Shown here one piece after another: positions 26,139 through 35,598 of a stretch of DNA of 64,000 nucleotides. The notes beneath the pieces are model-generated. The model worked only from the letters and a program-made list of their open reading frames with translations. It searched no databases and was not told where the DNA came from. Position numbers and translations under genes: made by a program. The stretch covers positions 1-64,000 of the forward strand of contig CACLGX010000003.1 in NCBI GenBank assembly GCA_902606585.1, in the 5' to 3' direction. Within the stretch, counting starts at the first letter, position 1, and every line of letters starts with the position of its first letter. The stretch is from Paracoccaceae bacterium (GTDB taxonomy: Bacteria; Pseudomonadota; Alphaproteobacteria; Rhodobacterales; Rhodobacteraceae).

Positions 26139-26915
26139 TTACTCTGAGTTACCCATGAACATTAGTAAAAATTGGAACATATTTAAAAAGTCTAGATATA
26201 AACTTAGTGCACCATGAATTGCCGACTTATCTAACCAATCGGTGTCTCCATGGTGAGCATGAGCCACATACATATTTTTGATATTTTGCGTATCATATGC
26301 TGTAAGACCAGCAAATATAAGAACCCCAAGCATTGAAATGATCATCATCATCATGCCAGAGCCAATGAATATATTTATAATCATTGCCACAATCAGCCCG
26401 ATAACACCCATGATGAGAAATGACCCCCAACCGGAAATATCTTTCTTAGTTGTATAACCCCACAGTGATAATCCAGCAAAAGCGATTGCTGTGACCAAGA
26501 ACGTCTGAGTGATTGAAAATGTGGTGTAAAAGATAAAAATTGAACTCAATGACACGCCAATTAAAGTAGCAAATACATAGAAAAATAGTTGTGCAGCTTG
26601 CGCTGTTGATCTTCTCATAATCGCGCCAAAACCAAAGATCATTAGAAGAGGTGCGAACATAATCACCCATCGTAAAGGTGAAGTATAAATTGTAGCGCCC
26701 AAACCTGTGAGCATTGTGCCATTTTGCATCTGATCCACCGCAAGAGCTGGATCCGATGTTGTTGCTAAGCCTGAAATAGCCCAAGCCGCTAAAGCTGTAA
26801 TAATCATTCCCACGGACATTGTGCCGTAGACTTTATTCATATGAGCCCGCAGGCCCTCGTCAATTTGACTGGCTCGAGCGCCTGACACTGAGCGAATTGT
26901 TTCAAAATCTGCCAT
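26139..26915 (-). CDS. Bax inhibitor-1 / YccA family membrane protein
   Basis: An inner-membrane protein of about 258 residues with seven hydrophobic segments. It shows GFGAIMRRSTAQAAQLFFYVFATLIGVSLSS and LTAYDTQNIKNMY with the conserved C-terminal aspartate, as in BI-1/YbhL proteins, which are suggested pH-sensitive calcium channels. ATG at 26915 follows CTGGAGG and is preferred over an upstream start. Confidence 0.9.
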   Translation of the reverse strand: MADFETIRSVSGARASQIDEGLRAHMNKVYGTMSVGMIITALAAWAISGLATTSDPALAVDQMQNGTMLTGLGATIYTSPLRWVIMFAPLLMIFGFGAIMRRSTAQAAQLFFYVFATLIGVSLSSIFIFYTTFSITQTFLVTAIAFAGLSLWGYTTKKDISGWGSFLIMGVIGLIVAMIINIFIGSGMMMMIISMLGVLIFAGLTAYDTQNIKNMYVAHAHHGDTDWLDKSAIHGALSLYLDFLNMFQFLLMFMGNSE

Positions 26916-27021
26916 TAAAACCTCCAGAAACAAGGATTACTTCTAATAAATATAATATTGGTAAACTCTTTCAAATTTTCAAGCCATTATTAGATGAAAC
27001 TTAATAAAATCAATTAAATTT

Positions 27022-27990
27022 TTAACTTTTGTGAATTTTAACTACAACTTTTCCTGTTGATTTTCGATTTTTCAATAAACCAAGTGCATCTTCAGCCTGA
27101 TCTAAAGTAAATTTATGGCTAATGTGCGGTTTTATCTGACCAGATTCATACCATTCGAAAAGTTGCTTTAGACTTTCTGTGACTACCTTTGGCTTAAATT
27201 GTAGAAAGCCCCCCCAGTAAAAACCATGAACAGTAACATTTTTAACCAATAGATGATTGGCTTTTAGCTGCGGTAAATTACCACTAGCAAATCCAATTAA
27301 AATTATTCGAGCTTCTGGATTACATGATTTGAAAGCTGATTTGAATTGATCTCCTCCGACTGCATCGTAAACAATATCGATACCACCAAGATCTTTTAAA
27401 CGGGAAATTAAATCAGGATCGTCTGAATCTAAAACGAAATCTGCTCCCTCTTTCTTGATAATTTCCATTTTTTCGGTACCACGCGCCACACCTACAACCC
27501 GCGCTCCCATCAACTTTCCTAGTTGTACCGCCGTTAGTCCTACGCCCCCCGAGGCTCCAAGAACAAGTAATGTATCACCGGGCTTGGTCTGTACTTTGTA
27601 TCCAAGCGCTAAATGACTTGTTCCGTAGGCTATTTGAAAAGCAGCAGCATCATCAAAATTCATTTTTTGAGGAAGTTGAACACATCTTGATACATCGAAG
27701 CAGCCAAATTCAGCAAGGCCCCCATGTCCCCCAAAAACAGCGACTCTATCACCAATTGAAAAATTAGTAACATTTGAACCTAAAGCGTCTACTACTCCAG
27801 ATACTTCCATACCCAGAACAAACGGAAGTTCAGGAGTCTCTTGATATGTTCCATTTTTTAAAAGTATGTCTGCAAAGTTTAATCCACATGACATTATTTT
27901 TAATCTAATCTGGTCTGGTTGTGGATTTGGTGTTTGAATATGTTCAATAGTGGGATTTTTTTCAAAATCGGTAACTTGAAATGCTTTCAA
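27022..27990 (-). CDS. NADPH:quinone oxidoreductase-like zinc-free MDR family protein
   Basis: A 322-residue medium-chain reductase. The substrate domain opens MKAFQVTDFEKNPTIEHIQ and has GMEVSGVVDALG. The NADPH-binding Rossmann motif is LVLGASGGVGLTAVQLGK. Structural zinc cysteines are absent. Physiological substrate cannot be read from sequence; neighbours are unrelated. Confidence 0.87.
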   Translation of the reverse strand: MKAFQVTDFEKNPTIEHIQTPNPQPDQIRLKIMSCGLNFADILLKNGTYQETPELPFVLGMEVSGVVDALGSNVTNFSIGDRVAVFGGHGGLAEFGCFDVSRCVQLPQKMNFDDAAAFQIAYGTSHLALGYKVQTKPGDTLLVLGASGGVGLTAVQLGKLMGARVVGVARGTEKMEIIKKEGADFVLDSDDPDLISRLKDLGGIDIVYDAVGGDQFKSAFKSCNPEARIILIGFASGNLPQLKANHLLVKNVTVHGFYWGGFLQFKPKVVTESLKQLFEWYESGQIKPHISHKFTLDQAEDALGLLKNRKSTGKVVVKIHKS

Positions 27991-28172
27991 TATTTCATCC
28001 TCAAATCTTGCATAGAAAATTTATTTTGTTCAGATGATATAGCTTTTTATTTCTGAAAAAAACAGCTTATTGATTTTACGAATGTATATTAAAAATTTTA
28101 CAACGATAATTAAACTACTGTTTGTTATGCCCTTCGTTTCTTGATAACTAGCACTTAATAAAAAGGTGCTCT

Positions 28173-28985
28173 ATGATTGATAGTCAGAGTTTAACTGCCG
28201 CAGAGACTAAAAGTATAATAGATACTGCTAATGCTATGGCAGATGCTGCAAGAGAAGTTATACTTCCTCGCTTTAGATCGAACTCATTAGTAGCTGAGAA
28301 CAAGAGTTTGCATGGTTTTGATCCCGTTACTGATGCAGATAAAGTTGCCGAAAAAGCGATGATTAGTGAATTAAAGAAAAGACGTCCAACTGATGGTGTG
28401 TTTGGTGAAGAGTTTGGTGAATTAAACGGTGAAAGTTTGTATAGATGGGTATTGGACCCAATAGATGGAACTAGAGCATTTATTGCAGGTGCTCCTACTT
28501 GGGGCGTGCTAATTTCTTTGGAGAAAATAGGTGCAGGCCCAATATTTGGGATTATTGATCAACCTTATATTGGCGAAAGGTTTTTTGGAGGGCTTGGTCT
28601 GGCCGAATATGAAAAGCGTGATGAAAATATAAAATTGAAAACTAGTGATGTAGAGGGAGTTGAGAATGCAATTCTACTTTCGACTTTCCCTGAAATTGGA
28701 ACTGAAAAAGATAGGAAAGCTTTCGAAAGGGTTTCTGAAAATGCTAAACTCACTCGGTATGGTCTTGACTGCTATGGGTATGCCCTCGTGGCAATGGGAA
28801 CAGCTGACCTGGTAATTGAAGCGGGTTTGAGTGTCTATGATATTCAAGCGCCAGCTTGCGTGATCGAGGCAGCTGGCGGTGTTGTTACCAACTGGGATGG
28901 GAAACCAGCCAGTAATGGAGGTCGTATTATTGCCGCATCAAACGAAAAGTTACACAAGAACGCCCTGGAGCAATTAAATTCATGA
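28173..28985 (+). CDS. hisN: Inositol-monophosphatase-family histidinol-phosphatase
   Basis: A Mg-dependent phosphatase of 270 residues. Metal-site motifs are VFGEEFGE, WVLDPIDGTRAFIAGAPTWG and the C-terminal DIQAPACVIEAAGG. The RAFIAG.P.WG form is that of HisN histidinol-phosphatases rather than inositol phosphatases (family recall), so it may complete histidine synthesis. Other his genes are not nearby. Confidence 0.82.
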   Translation: MIDSQSLTAAETKSIIDTANAMADAAREVILPRFRSNSLVAENKSLHGFDPVTDADKVAEKAMISELKKRRPTDGVFGEEFGELNGESLYRWVLDPIDGTRAFIAGAPTWGVLISLEKIGAGPIFGIIDQPYIGERFFGGLGLAEYEKRDENIKLKTSDVEGVENAILLSTFPEIGTEKDRKAFERVSENAKLTRYGLDCYGYALVAMGTADLVIEAGLSVYDIQAPACVIEAAGGVVTNWDGKPASNGGRIIAASNEKLHKNALEQLNS

Positions 28986-29094
28986 TTGTTTTTAATCTAG
29001 CTTAAGATATCAAATAACTAGCCACTTGGCTGGTAAATATAGGCCTTTGGTTATTCTGACTTTTTTGGGCTCTCACCGTTTGGATTTTAATTTA

Positions 29095-29658
29095 ATGATA
29101 CAAGAATTGAAAAAAAAAATTCGTAAAGAAGCCTTTACTAATAGGCAGAAGGCATTTGCCGCTGACATTGGGAACTCAGCGTCGTTGCTTTCTTCTGTCT
29201 TAGCTGGTTATCGAGGGGTTCCAATTGCAGGTTATTTACCTATCAAAACGGAAATCAATCCTTTGTCCGCAATGGAAGAGGCATCTGCACATAGTTTAGT
29301 GGGAGTACCGGTTATCCAGGGAAATTCAAAACCACTTAAGTTTTCAAGATGGGAACCGGGTTGTCATCTTGAAAAAGGTCCTTTTAATGTGCAAGTACCA
29401 ATGAATTCATATTATTTTGTTCCGGAAGTTTTAATAGTCCCTATGGTCGGTTTTGATCGAAATGGTGGCAGATTGGGATACGGAGGAGGTTTTTATGATA
29501 GGACCTTGGAACATTTGCGATCCAGACACGCCACCTTAGCAATTGGATTTGCTTACTCGGAACAGGAATTTGAAAATTTACCCTTGGAACCCACAGATCA
29601 AAAATTGGATTTAATAATAACTGAAAGTGAGATTATCGAATTTAAACATTCTAAATAA
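29095..29658 (+). CDS. 5-formyltetrahydrofolate cyclo-ligase
   Basis: This enzyme converts 5-formyl-THF to 5,10-methenyl-THF with ATP. Marks are KKKIRKEA at the N-terminus, the ATP-site segment NGGRLGYGGGFYDRTLE, and AIGFAYSEQEF. An open frame starts at a TTG (29026), but the internal ATG at 29095 gives the usual ~187 residues. A YmdB-like gene follows. Confidence 0.9.
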   Translation: MIQELKKKIRKEAFTNRQKAFAADIGNSASLLSSVLAGYRGVPIAGYLPIKTEINPLSAMEEASAHSLVGVPVIQGNSKPLKFSRWEPGCHLEKGPFNVQVPMNSYYFVPEVLIVPMVGFDRNGGRLGYGGGFYDRTLEHLRSRHATLAIGFAYSEQEFENLPLEPTDQKLDLIITESEIIEFKHSK

Positions 29659-29696
29659 ACTCTTGAACTTTTTTATTTCTTCTATAGATGGAGGCG

Positions 29697-30503
29697 ATGA
29701 AAATCTTGTTTCTTGGAGACATAGTTGGTCGTTCCGGCCGGTCCGCTGTTATTAACAACCTTCCCACGATTATTAAAATAAATAAGATAGACTTTTCAAT
29801 TGTTAATGGTGAAAACGCGACAAGTGGCGTAGGTTTAAGCGTTAAACATGCCAAAGAAATTTTAGAAATTGGAGCAGATTGCATTACGCTAGGCGATCAT
29901 GCTTTTGATCAAAAAGACATGCTACAATTTATCGAAACAGAACATAGAATTTTAAGGCCTTTAAATTTCTCAAAATCAGCGCCTGGCAAGGGTTCAAACA
30001 TATATGCTGACAAAAGAGGTAGAAAAATATTGGTTTCACAAGTTTTAGGTCAAGTTTTTATGAAGCGACCCTTCGATGATCCATTTTCTAAAATAGATGG
30101 AATTTTAAGCAAAAATATATTGGGAGGTGGGATACAAGCATCTCTGGTCGATATTCATTGTGAGGCGACTTCTGAAAAAATGGCTTTTGGTCATTTTTGC
30201 GATGGTCGGGTTTCCGCGGTTATTGGAACACACACTCACGTACCGACATCTGATGCCATGATTTTACCAAAAGGGACTGCTTATCAGTCGGATGCTGGAA
30301 TGTGCGGAAATTTTAATAGTGTTATAGGCATGGACAAGTCAGAACCTTTAAGGCGTTTTGTAACGGGCATGTCAAAAGAGCGCTTTACGCCAGCTGATGG
30401 CGAAGGAACTGTCTGCGGCGCAATAATAGAAACAGATGATAAATCGGGGCTAGCCAACTCCATCGAAATGCTGCGTTTGGGTGGCTGTCTTCGTTCAACT
30501 TAG
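29697..30503 (+). CDS. YmdB-like metallophosphoesterase (TIGR00282 family)
   Basis: A dinuclear metal phosphodiesterase of about 268 residues. Metal ligands are visible in FLGDIVGRSGR, VNGENATSGVG, LGDHAFDQ and VIGTHTHVPTSD. In Bacillus the relative YmdB hydrolyses cyclic nucleotides; here activity is inferred only. ATG at 29697 has GGAGGCG right upstream and is preferred over ATG at 29688. It pairs with the cyclo-ligase gene. Confidence 0.88.
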   Translation: MKILFLGDIVGRSGRSAVINNLPTIIKINKIDFSIVNGENATSGVGLSVKHAKEILEIGADCITLGDHAFDQKDMLQFIETEHRILRPLNFSKSAPGKGSNIYADKRGRKILVSQVLGQVFMKRPFDDPFSKIDGILSKNILGGGIQASLVDIHCEATSEKMAFGHFCDGRVSAVIGTHTHVPTSDAMILPKGTAYQSDAGMCGNFNSVIGMDKSEPLRRFVTGMSKERFTPADGEGTVCGAIIETDDKSGLANSIEMLRLGGCLRST

Positions 30504-30508
30504 CCTGC

Positions 30509-31387
30509 ATGACTTTAATCTGGCCCTATATAGTGCTGGTCTTACTCGGTTGTGGCTGGGGTTTAACTATTCCTTTGACTGTAATTGCTGTAAAAACTGG
30601 TTTGGGTCATTTAGGAATAATCTTTTGGCAGTTTTTCATTGTCATGGTTTTATTTGGCTTAAGACAAATTTTTTTAAAAAATCAACTATCTCTTGCTAGA
30701 AGTTCCCTGCAAATATTCTGTGTGATCGCCTTTATTGGAACAATATTCCCTAATTCAGCCTCCTTAATTGCTGCATCTTATCTTCCGGGAGGAGTCCTTT
30801 CAATTTTAATTGCTACAGTACCAATGTTTGCGTTCCCTATTGCTTTGTTTTTGGGAATAGATAAGTTCGAATTTTCACGCGTACTAGGAATTATTTTTGG
30901 TTTTCTGGGAGTTTATTTATTGATTGCTCCTGAAGCAGCACTGCCAGGTACTAGTGTTATTTGGGTTATTCCAATAGCGCTTATAGCGCCAATTTTTTAT
31001 GGTCTAGAAGGTAATTTCGTTGCTAAGTTTGGTACTGGTAATAGCTCTCCCATTGAGGTGCTGTTAGGGGCTTCAATAATAGGGTGTTTTATTACGTTTC
31101 CACTAGCGATCTTGTCCAACCAATTTGTAAATCCCTTTGTCCTATGGACTTCAGCTCACTACGCATTAGTTTTTTCATCCATAATTCATGGCATAGTGTA
31201 CGCAACTTACGTTTGGTTGGTAACCAAAGTAGGCGTGGTGTTTTCGGCACAAGTCAGCTATTTTGTCACACTGGCAGGGGTATTATGGTCTATGGTCATA
31301 TTAGATGAAGTACATTCAAAGTTCATTTGGATGTCTTTAATATGCATGATTTTAGGTATGGCTTTAGTCAAACCCAGATCTCGTTAG
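30509..31387 (+). CDS. EamA-type DMT superfamily transporter
   Basis: An inner-membrane protein of 292 residues with about ten hydrophobic helices in two EamA repeats (YIVLVLLGCGWGL... and a second half from WVIPIALIAPIF). Such proteins export or import small metabolites; the ligand is unknown. It starts 5 bases after the phosphoesterase stop, so it is probably co-transcribed. Confidence 0.85.
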   Translation: MTLIWPYIVLVLLGCGWGLTIPLTVIAVKTGLGHLGIIFWQFFIVMVLFGLRQIFLKNQLSLARSSLQIFCVIAFIGTIFPNSASLIAASYLPGGVLSILIATVPMFAFPIALFLGIDKFEFSRVLGIIFGFLGVYLLIAPEAALPGTSVIWVIPIALIAPIFYGLEGNFVAKFGTGNSSPIEVLLGASIIGCFITFPLAILSNQFVNPFVLWTSAHYALVFSSIIHGIVYATYVWLVTKVGVVFSAQVSYFVTLAGVLWSMVILDEVHSKFIWMSLICMILGMALVKPRSR

Positions 31388-31490
31388 CATGGATTTTAGA
31401 GAGGCTGTTATTCATTATTTTGGATTTATCTGTCTTGCTCACAGGCGAATGAAATATTAATAAAGACGAGTAATTCGTTTGGGAGGTTCT

Positions 31491-32237
31491 ATGGCAGGTC
31501 ATTCAAAATGGGCAAATATCCAGCATAGAAAAGGCAGGCAAGATGCTGCTCGCTCCAAGCTTTTTTCAAAATTGTCAAAAGAGATTACAGTTGCTGCTAA
31601 AATGGGCGATCCCGATCCAGAAAAAAACCCTCGTTTGAGGCTAGCTGTCAAAGAAGCTAAACAAAATTCAGTTCCAAAAGATGTAATTGAACGAGCTATT
31701 AAGAAATCAACTGCTGGAGAGGGTGATGATTACGAAGAAATCAGATACGAAGGTTATGGACCAAATGGTATAGCTGTCATAGTCGAAGCAATGACAGATA
31801 ATAAAAATCGCACAGCATCTAATGTGCGATCAATTTTTTCCAAAAATGGAGGCAATCTGGGAGAGACGGGATCTGTCGGTTTTATGTTTGAGCGTAAAGG
31901 TGAAATAATTTTTCCTTCGGAGATTGGAGACGAAGATACTGTGATGATGGCTGCCATCGAGTCTGGAGCTGAGGATGTTGAAAGCTCTGAAGATGGACAT
32001 ATCATTTGGTGTATTGATACAAATTTAAGTGATGTTGCAGCTGTTTTAGAAAGTGAATTAGGAGAGAGCCAGTCGACGAAATTAGTTTGGAAACCTAATA
32101 CCACAACAGAACTAGACTTAGAGGGTATGCAAAAACTTATGAAGTTAGTTGAAGCACTTGAAGATGATGACGATGTTCAACGCGTTACAACGAATTTTGA
32201 AATCAACGATGAGGTAATGTCTCAGATATCGCAATGA
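31491..32237 (+). CDS. yebC: YebC/PmpR family protein
   Basis: A 248-residue protein of the family regarded as DNA-binding regulators and, for some members, as translation factors easing polyproline stalls. It starts [28 protein letters not shown] and has the [18 protein letters not shown] core. ATG at 31491 has a GGGAGG site. It overlaps the next gene by 4 bases (ATGA). Confidence 0.95.
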   Translation: MAGHSKWANIQHRKGRQDAARSKLFSKLSKEITVAAKMGDPDPEKNPRLRLAVKEAKQNSVPKDVIERAIKKSTAGEGDDYEEIRYEGYGPNGIAVIVEAMTDNKNRTASNVRSIFSKNGGNLGETGSVGFMFERKGEIIFPSEIGDEDTVMMAAIESGAEDVESSEDGHIIWCIDTNLSDVAAVLESELGESQSTKLVWKPNTTTELDLEGMQKLMKLVEALEDDDDVQRVTTNFEINDEVMSQISQ

Positions 32238-32830
32238 ATACTTTTCTAGCGGGGTTTGGTTTAGGACTTTCTTTAATTGTAGCGATTGGTGCCCAAAATG
32301 CTTTCATTCTAAGGGCTGGTTTGCTAAGGCAACATGTTTTTATTTTATGTTCTGTCTGTGCCGTCTCGGATGCGTTGCTAATTGCGGCGGGTGTTTCTGG
32401 TCTAGGAATGCTTGTTAGCAAAGCTCCAGTTTTTTTGGCTTTCATGAAATATGGGGGTGCAGCATTTCTTTTTGTCTATGGGGTTCGATCTCTATTAAAT
32501 TCTTTTAGGGGCGGGCGATTTCTGTTGGCTAAAGGTGAAGTGGGATCTTTGAGAGAGGCAGCTATAATATGTTTGCTATTAACTTGGCTTAATCCTCATG
32601 TTTACCTAGATACTGTGATACTTTTGGGTATTGCTTCCACACAATACAGTGAAAATACCTACTTTGCAGCCGGCGCAATAACCGCGAGTTTCATATTTTT
32701 TTATTCGCTTGGCTTTGGAGCCAGATTACTGTCAAACTTTTTTGAGCACTCGTTTTCATGGAAAATACTAGATGGAATTATTGGAATAGTTATGTGGAGC
32801 ATTGCTTTTTCTCTTGTTTATAGCAGTTAA
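32234..32830 (+). CDS. LysE/ArgO-type amino-acid exporter
   Basis: An inner-membrane exporter of 198 residues with six hydrophobic segments. It starts [33 protein letters not shown] and has [16 protein letters not shown], both ArgO/LysE marks. It overlaps yebC by 4 bases and is 5 bases before the next transporter. Substrate is likely a basic amino acid. Confidence 0.9.
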   Translation: MNTFLAGFGLGLSLIVAIGAQNAFILRAGLLRQHVFILCSVCAVSDALLIAAGVSGLGMLVSKAPVFLAFMKYGGAAFLFVYGVRSLLNSFRGGRFLLAKGEVGSLREAAIICLLLTWLNPHVYLDTVILLGIASTQYSENTYFAAGAITASFIFFYSLGFGARLLSNFFEHSFSWKILDGIIGIVMWSIAFSLVYSS

Positions 32831-32835
32831 ACTTT

Positions 32836-33750
32836 ATGAACGAAGAACTTACAAAACAAAAATCGCAAAACTTTACTGGCGTATTCTGGATGATCATAAC
32901 AGGGATATGTTTTCTTGGAGTCACCGCTCTGGTAAAATTTATGGGAACGCGAATTCCAGCTGCTGAGGCGGCCTTTTTACGATATGCTCTTGGTCTCATT
33001 TTGCTTTTACCAATGTTGAAAGACTTTTCTCAGAATTTACCAAACCGAAAGTTGTCTATTTTATTTGCTGCTAGGGGTGTTGTTCATACAGTCGGGGTTG
33101 TGCTTTGGTTTTTTGCTATGTCAAGGATACCATTAGCAGATGTAACGGCTATGAATTACATGTCACCTATTTATGTGACGCTTGGTGCCGCAATTTTCTT
33201 AGGTGAACCTCTCGCTCTGCGCAGAATTTTAGCTATTCTACTCGCTATTGTTGGCGCATTTCTAATACTGAGGCCTGGCTTTCGAGAAGTAAGCATTGGC
33301 CATTTAGCAATGATTTTTACAGCAATATTTTTCGCCTTCTCATACTTGATAGCCAAACATACTAGTGGTAAAACGACCGCATCGGTCGTTGTGGTTATGC
33401 TTTCAATTTATGTAACGATCGGATTAGCGCCTTTGGCATTTTTAAATTGGGTGACACCGACTTGGGTAGAATTAATCATACTTTTTGCAGTGGCTTGTTT
33501 CGCGACAGCTGGCCATTATACAATGACACTAGCATTCGCCGCAGCACCGATTTCGGTAACACAACCAGCCACGTTTCTCCAACTAGTTTGGGCTGTTCTT
33601 GTTGGATCCATTATTTTTAGTGAAGAAATTGACCTTTATGTGATTGGGGGAGGGGGTTTAATTCTTTGCTCAATTACATTTATGTCTTGGAGAGAAGCGG
33701 TTATACAAAGAAAAGCAACAACACCTACAATGCCGCAAACAAAGGTTTAA
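32836..33750 (+). CDS. EamA-type DMT superfamily transporter
   Basis: A 304-residue, ten-helix transporter with two EamA repeats (first around GVFWMIITGICFLGVTAL, second around GHLAMIFTAIFFAFSYLIAK). It resembles roseobacter DMT permeases of unknown ligand. Its last 85 bases overlap the longest possible frame of the following VOC gene. Confidence 0.87.
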   Translation: MNEELTKQKSQNFTGVFWMIITGICFLGVTALVKFMGTRIPAAEAAFLRYALGLILLLPMLKDFSQNLPNRKLSILFAARGVVHTVGVVLWFFAMSRIPLADVTAMNYMSPIYVTLGAAIFLGEPLALRRILAILLAIVGAFLILRPGFREVSIGHLAMIFTAIFFAFSYLIAKHTSGKTTASVVVVMLSIYVTIGLAPLAFLNWVTPTWVELIILFAVACFATAGHYTMTLAFAAAPISVTQPATFLQLVWAVLVGSIIFSEEIDLYVIGGGGLILCSITFMSWREAVIQRKATTPTMPQTKV

Positions 33751-34379
33751 AGAAAATACAAACAGAAATTAAATTTGATCATTTTGCCATAGCAACAAAG
33801 GATTTAGACCAGACCTCTCAATATTTGGAGAAGATTCTAGAATATCCGCTGTCGACGGGTGGTGAGCATAAGATGTTTGGCACGCACAATCGGTTGTTTC
33901 GATTAAGTGATGTTTACTTTGAAGTGATTTCTATCAATCCTCTTGCGAAATCTTTTCAGCATCCAAGATGGTTTGATCTTGATAACTTTTCTGGTAAGCC
34001 GCGCATCATTACCTGGGTCGCTAATACCGATGACATTTTAGCTCTGTTGCCGAACATTTGGGATAATCCTGGTGAAATCAAAAAACTCTCTAGGGATGAA
34101 CTTAAATGGGATTTTACGGTACCAAACAAGGGTAAAATGCCTATGGATGGAGCTGCTCCTGCTCTAATAAACTGGGGCTCTACTCAGCATCCCACTTTAA
34201 GTATGGATGATCATAGTTGTCGATTGGAATGTTTTATAATTAATACGCCTTTTGCTGGAGACTTGGCCCCTATACTGAAAAATATACTTTCTGACCAAAG
34301 AATAGAAGTAAATTTTTCACAGTTTTCATCATTTGAAGCTCATATATCGACACCTAAAGGAATAGTGGTTTTGGAATGA
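33687..34379 (+). CDS. VOC-superfamily (glyoxalase-like) protein
   Basis: A vicinal-oxygen-chelate protein of about 230 residues with FDHFAIATKDLDQTSQYLEKIL at the start of the fold, resembling the glyoxalase-like domain of PF13468. Its start is unclear: no ATG or GTG precedes the conserved part in frame. The candidates are TTG codons inside the upstream transporter gene (33666, 33687) or a rare ATT or ATA near 33760. It overlaps the next gene by 4 bases (ATGA), so translation is coupled. Substrate unknown. Confidence 0.75.
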   Translation: MERSGYTKKSNNTYNAANKGLKKIQTEIKFDHFAIATKDLDQTSQYLEKILEYPLSTGGEHKMFGTHNRLFRLSDVYFEVISINPLAKSFQHPRWFDLDNFSGKPRIITWVANTDDILALLPNIWDNPGEIKKLSRDELKWDFTVPNKGKMPMDGAAPALINWGSTQHPTLSMDDHSCRLECFIINTPFAGDLAPILKNILSDQRIEVNFSQFSSFEAHISTPKGIVVLE

Positions 34380-34864
34380 AAGTTAGGCCTGCAAAATTTT
34401 CAGATAGTACTGAAATCGTAGAAATCTGGAATCCTTACATAAAAAAAACGTTTGTCACATTTAATGCTTCTGAAAAGAATCCAGAAGAAGTTTGCGACCT
34501 AATTATAGATCGACGCAATAATGGCCATGAATTTTGGGTAGCAAGTCAAGATGATAAAATAATAGGATTTGCTAGTTATGATCAATTGAGAGCAGGTGTA
34601 GGGTACAGATATTCCATGGAGCATACAATTATTGTTTCGGAAAAACATAAGTCTTTGGGGGTTGGTAAAAATTTAATGGGTACCTTATGTGGTCATGCTA
34701 AGAACCGAGGTATAAATTCGATGTGGGCAGGCGTGAGTTCTTTAAATGTTCCTGCGATCAAGTTTCATGAAGGCTTGGACTTTAAAATTGTCGCCAGGTT
34801 ACCAGAAGTAGGTTATAAATTTGATACTTTCGTAGATTTAGTTTTAATGCGTAAACTTTTGTAA
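34376..34864 (+). CDS. GNAT N-acetyltransferase, phosphinothricin-acetyltransferase-like
   Basis: A 162-residue acetyltransferase. It starts MKVRPAKFSDSTEIVEIWNPYIKK and has the acetyl-CoA loop HKSLGVGKNLMGTLC and the terminal VDLVLMRKLL. It looks like the PAT/Bar/YncA subgroup that acetylates amines. Coupled to the VOC gene by a 4-base overlap. Confidence 0.86.
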   Translation: MKVRPAKFSDSTEIVEIWNPYIKKTFVTFNASEKNPEEVCDLIIDRRNNGHEFWVASQDDKIIGFASYDQLRAGVGYRYSMEHTIIVSEKHKSLGVGKNLMGTLCGHAKNRGINSMWAGVSSLNVPAIKFHEGLDFKIVARLPEVGYKFDTFVDLVLMRKLL

Positions 34865-34892
34865 TTAGTGTATTAAATTTAAGAATATAAGT

Positions 34893-35573
34893 ATGTCGAT
34901 CTGGACCCGTGTAATTAAAGCAATTGAGGCTTTAGCAAAAGGTGAAAGCTTATCAGATGTTTTTGATAAGCTTAAAGCTCCACCAGAACGTTCAATAGCA
35001 TTTACAATAGCCGTAATCGCGTTGGGTGCAAAAATGGCAAAGGCTGACGGTTATGTGACACCGGGAGAAGTGAAGGCTTTTAGACAAGTATTTCGGATTC
35101 CTACCGGCGAGGAAAGCAATGCTGCTAGGGTTTTCAACTTGGCTAGGCAAGATGTTTCTGGCTATGAGCTCTATGCAAAGAGAATTTCGTCAATGTTTGG
35201 GCAAGGACATCAAACATTAATTGATCTTTTAGAGGGCCTATTTCACATTGCTACCGCCGATAATGATTATCATCCAAATGAAGATAAATTTCTATCAACA
35301 GTAGGTTCTATTTTTGGTCTCAAGGGTGCTCAGTTCAAGGCCATTCGAGCCCGATGTGTTCCAAATATGGAACCGGATCCGTACACAGTTTTAGGGGTGA
35401 AATTAAATGATGACTTTGAAAAAATAAGAGGTGCTTGGAGGGATCTAGTGCGTACTTATCACCCTGATCGAATGATAGCACGAGGATTACCGGAAGAAGC
35501 TATCAATCTTGCAGAAAAAAGGATTATTCAGATCAACAAAGCTTATGAAATTATTAAAAAAGACTTTGTTTAA
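34893..35573 (+). CDS. DjlA-like co-chaperone: TerB-like domain plus J domain
   Basis: A 226-residue protein. Residues ~30-150 form a TerB-like helical domain (IALGAKMAKADGYVTPGEVKAFRQVF). Residues ~165-226 form a J domain with the Hsp70-stimulating HPD in VRTYHPDRM. No N-terminal membrane anchor is obvious, unlike E. coli DjlA. It should recruit DnaK to unknown clients. Confidence 0.87.
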   Translation: MSIWTRVIKAIEALAKGESLSDVFDKLKAPPERSIAFTIAVIALGAKMAKADGYVTPGEVKAFRQVFRIPTGEESNAARVFNLARQDVSGYELYAKRISSMFGQGHQTLIDLLEGLFHIATADNDYHPNEDKFLSTVGSIFGLKGAQFKAIRARCVPNMEPDPYTVLGVKLNDDFEKIRGAWRDLVRTYHPDRMIARGLPEEAINLAEKRIIQINKAYEIIKKDFV

Positions 35574-35598
35574 GTAAATTCCTTGGCTTCGATAGAAT

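Noticed and set aside
28986..29094. 6S RNA before the folate cyclo-ligase gene, as in gammaproteobacteria
   Set aside because: The gap is about 110 bases, too short for a ~180-base 6S RNA, and no matching fold is seen.
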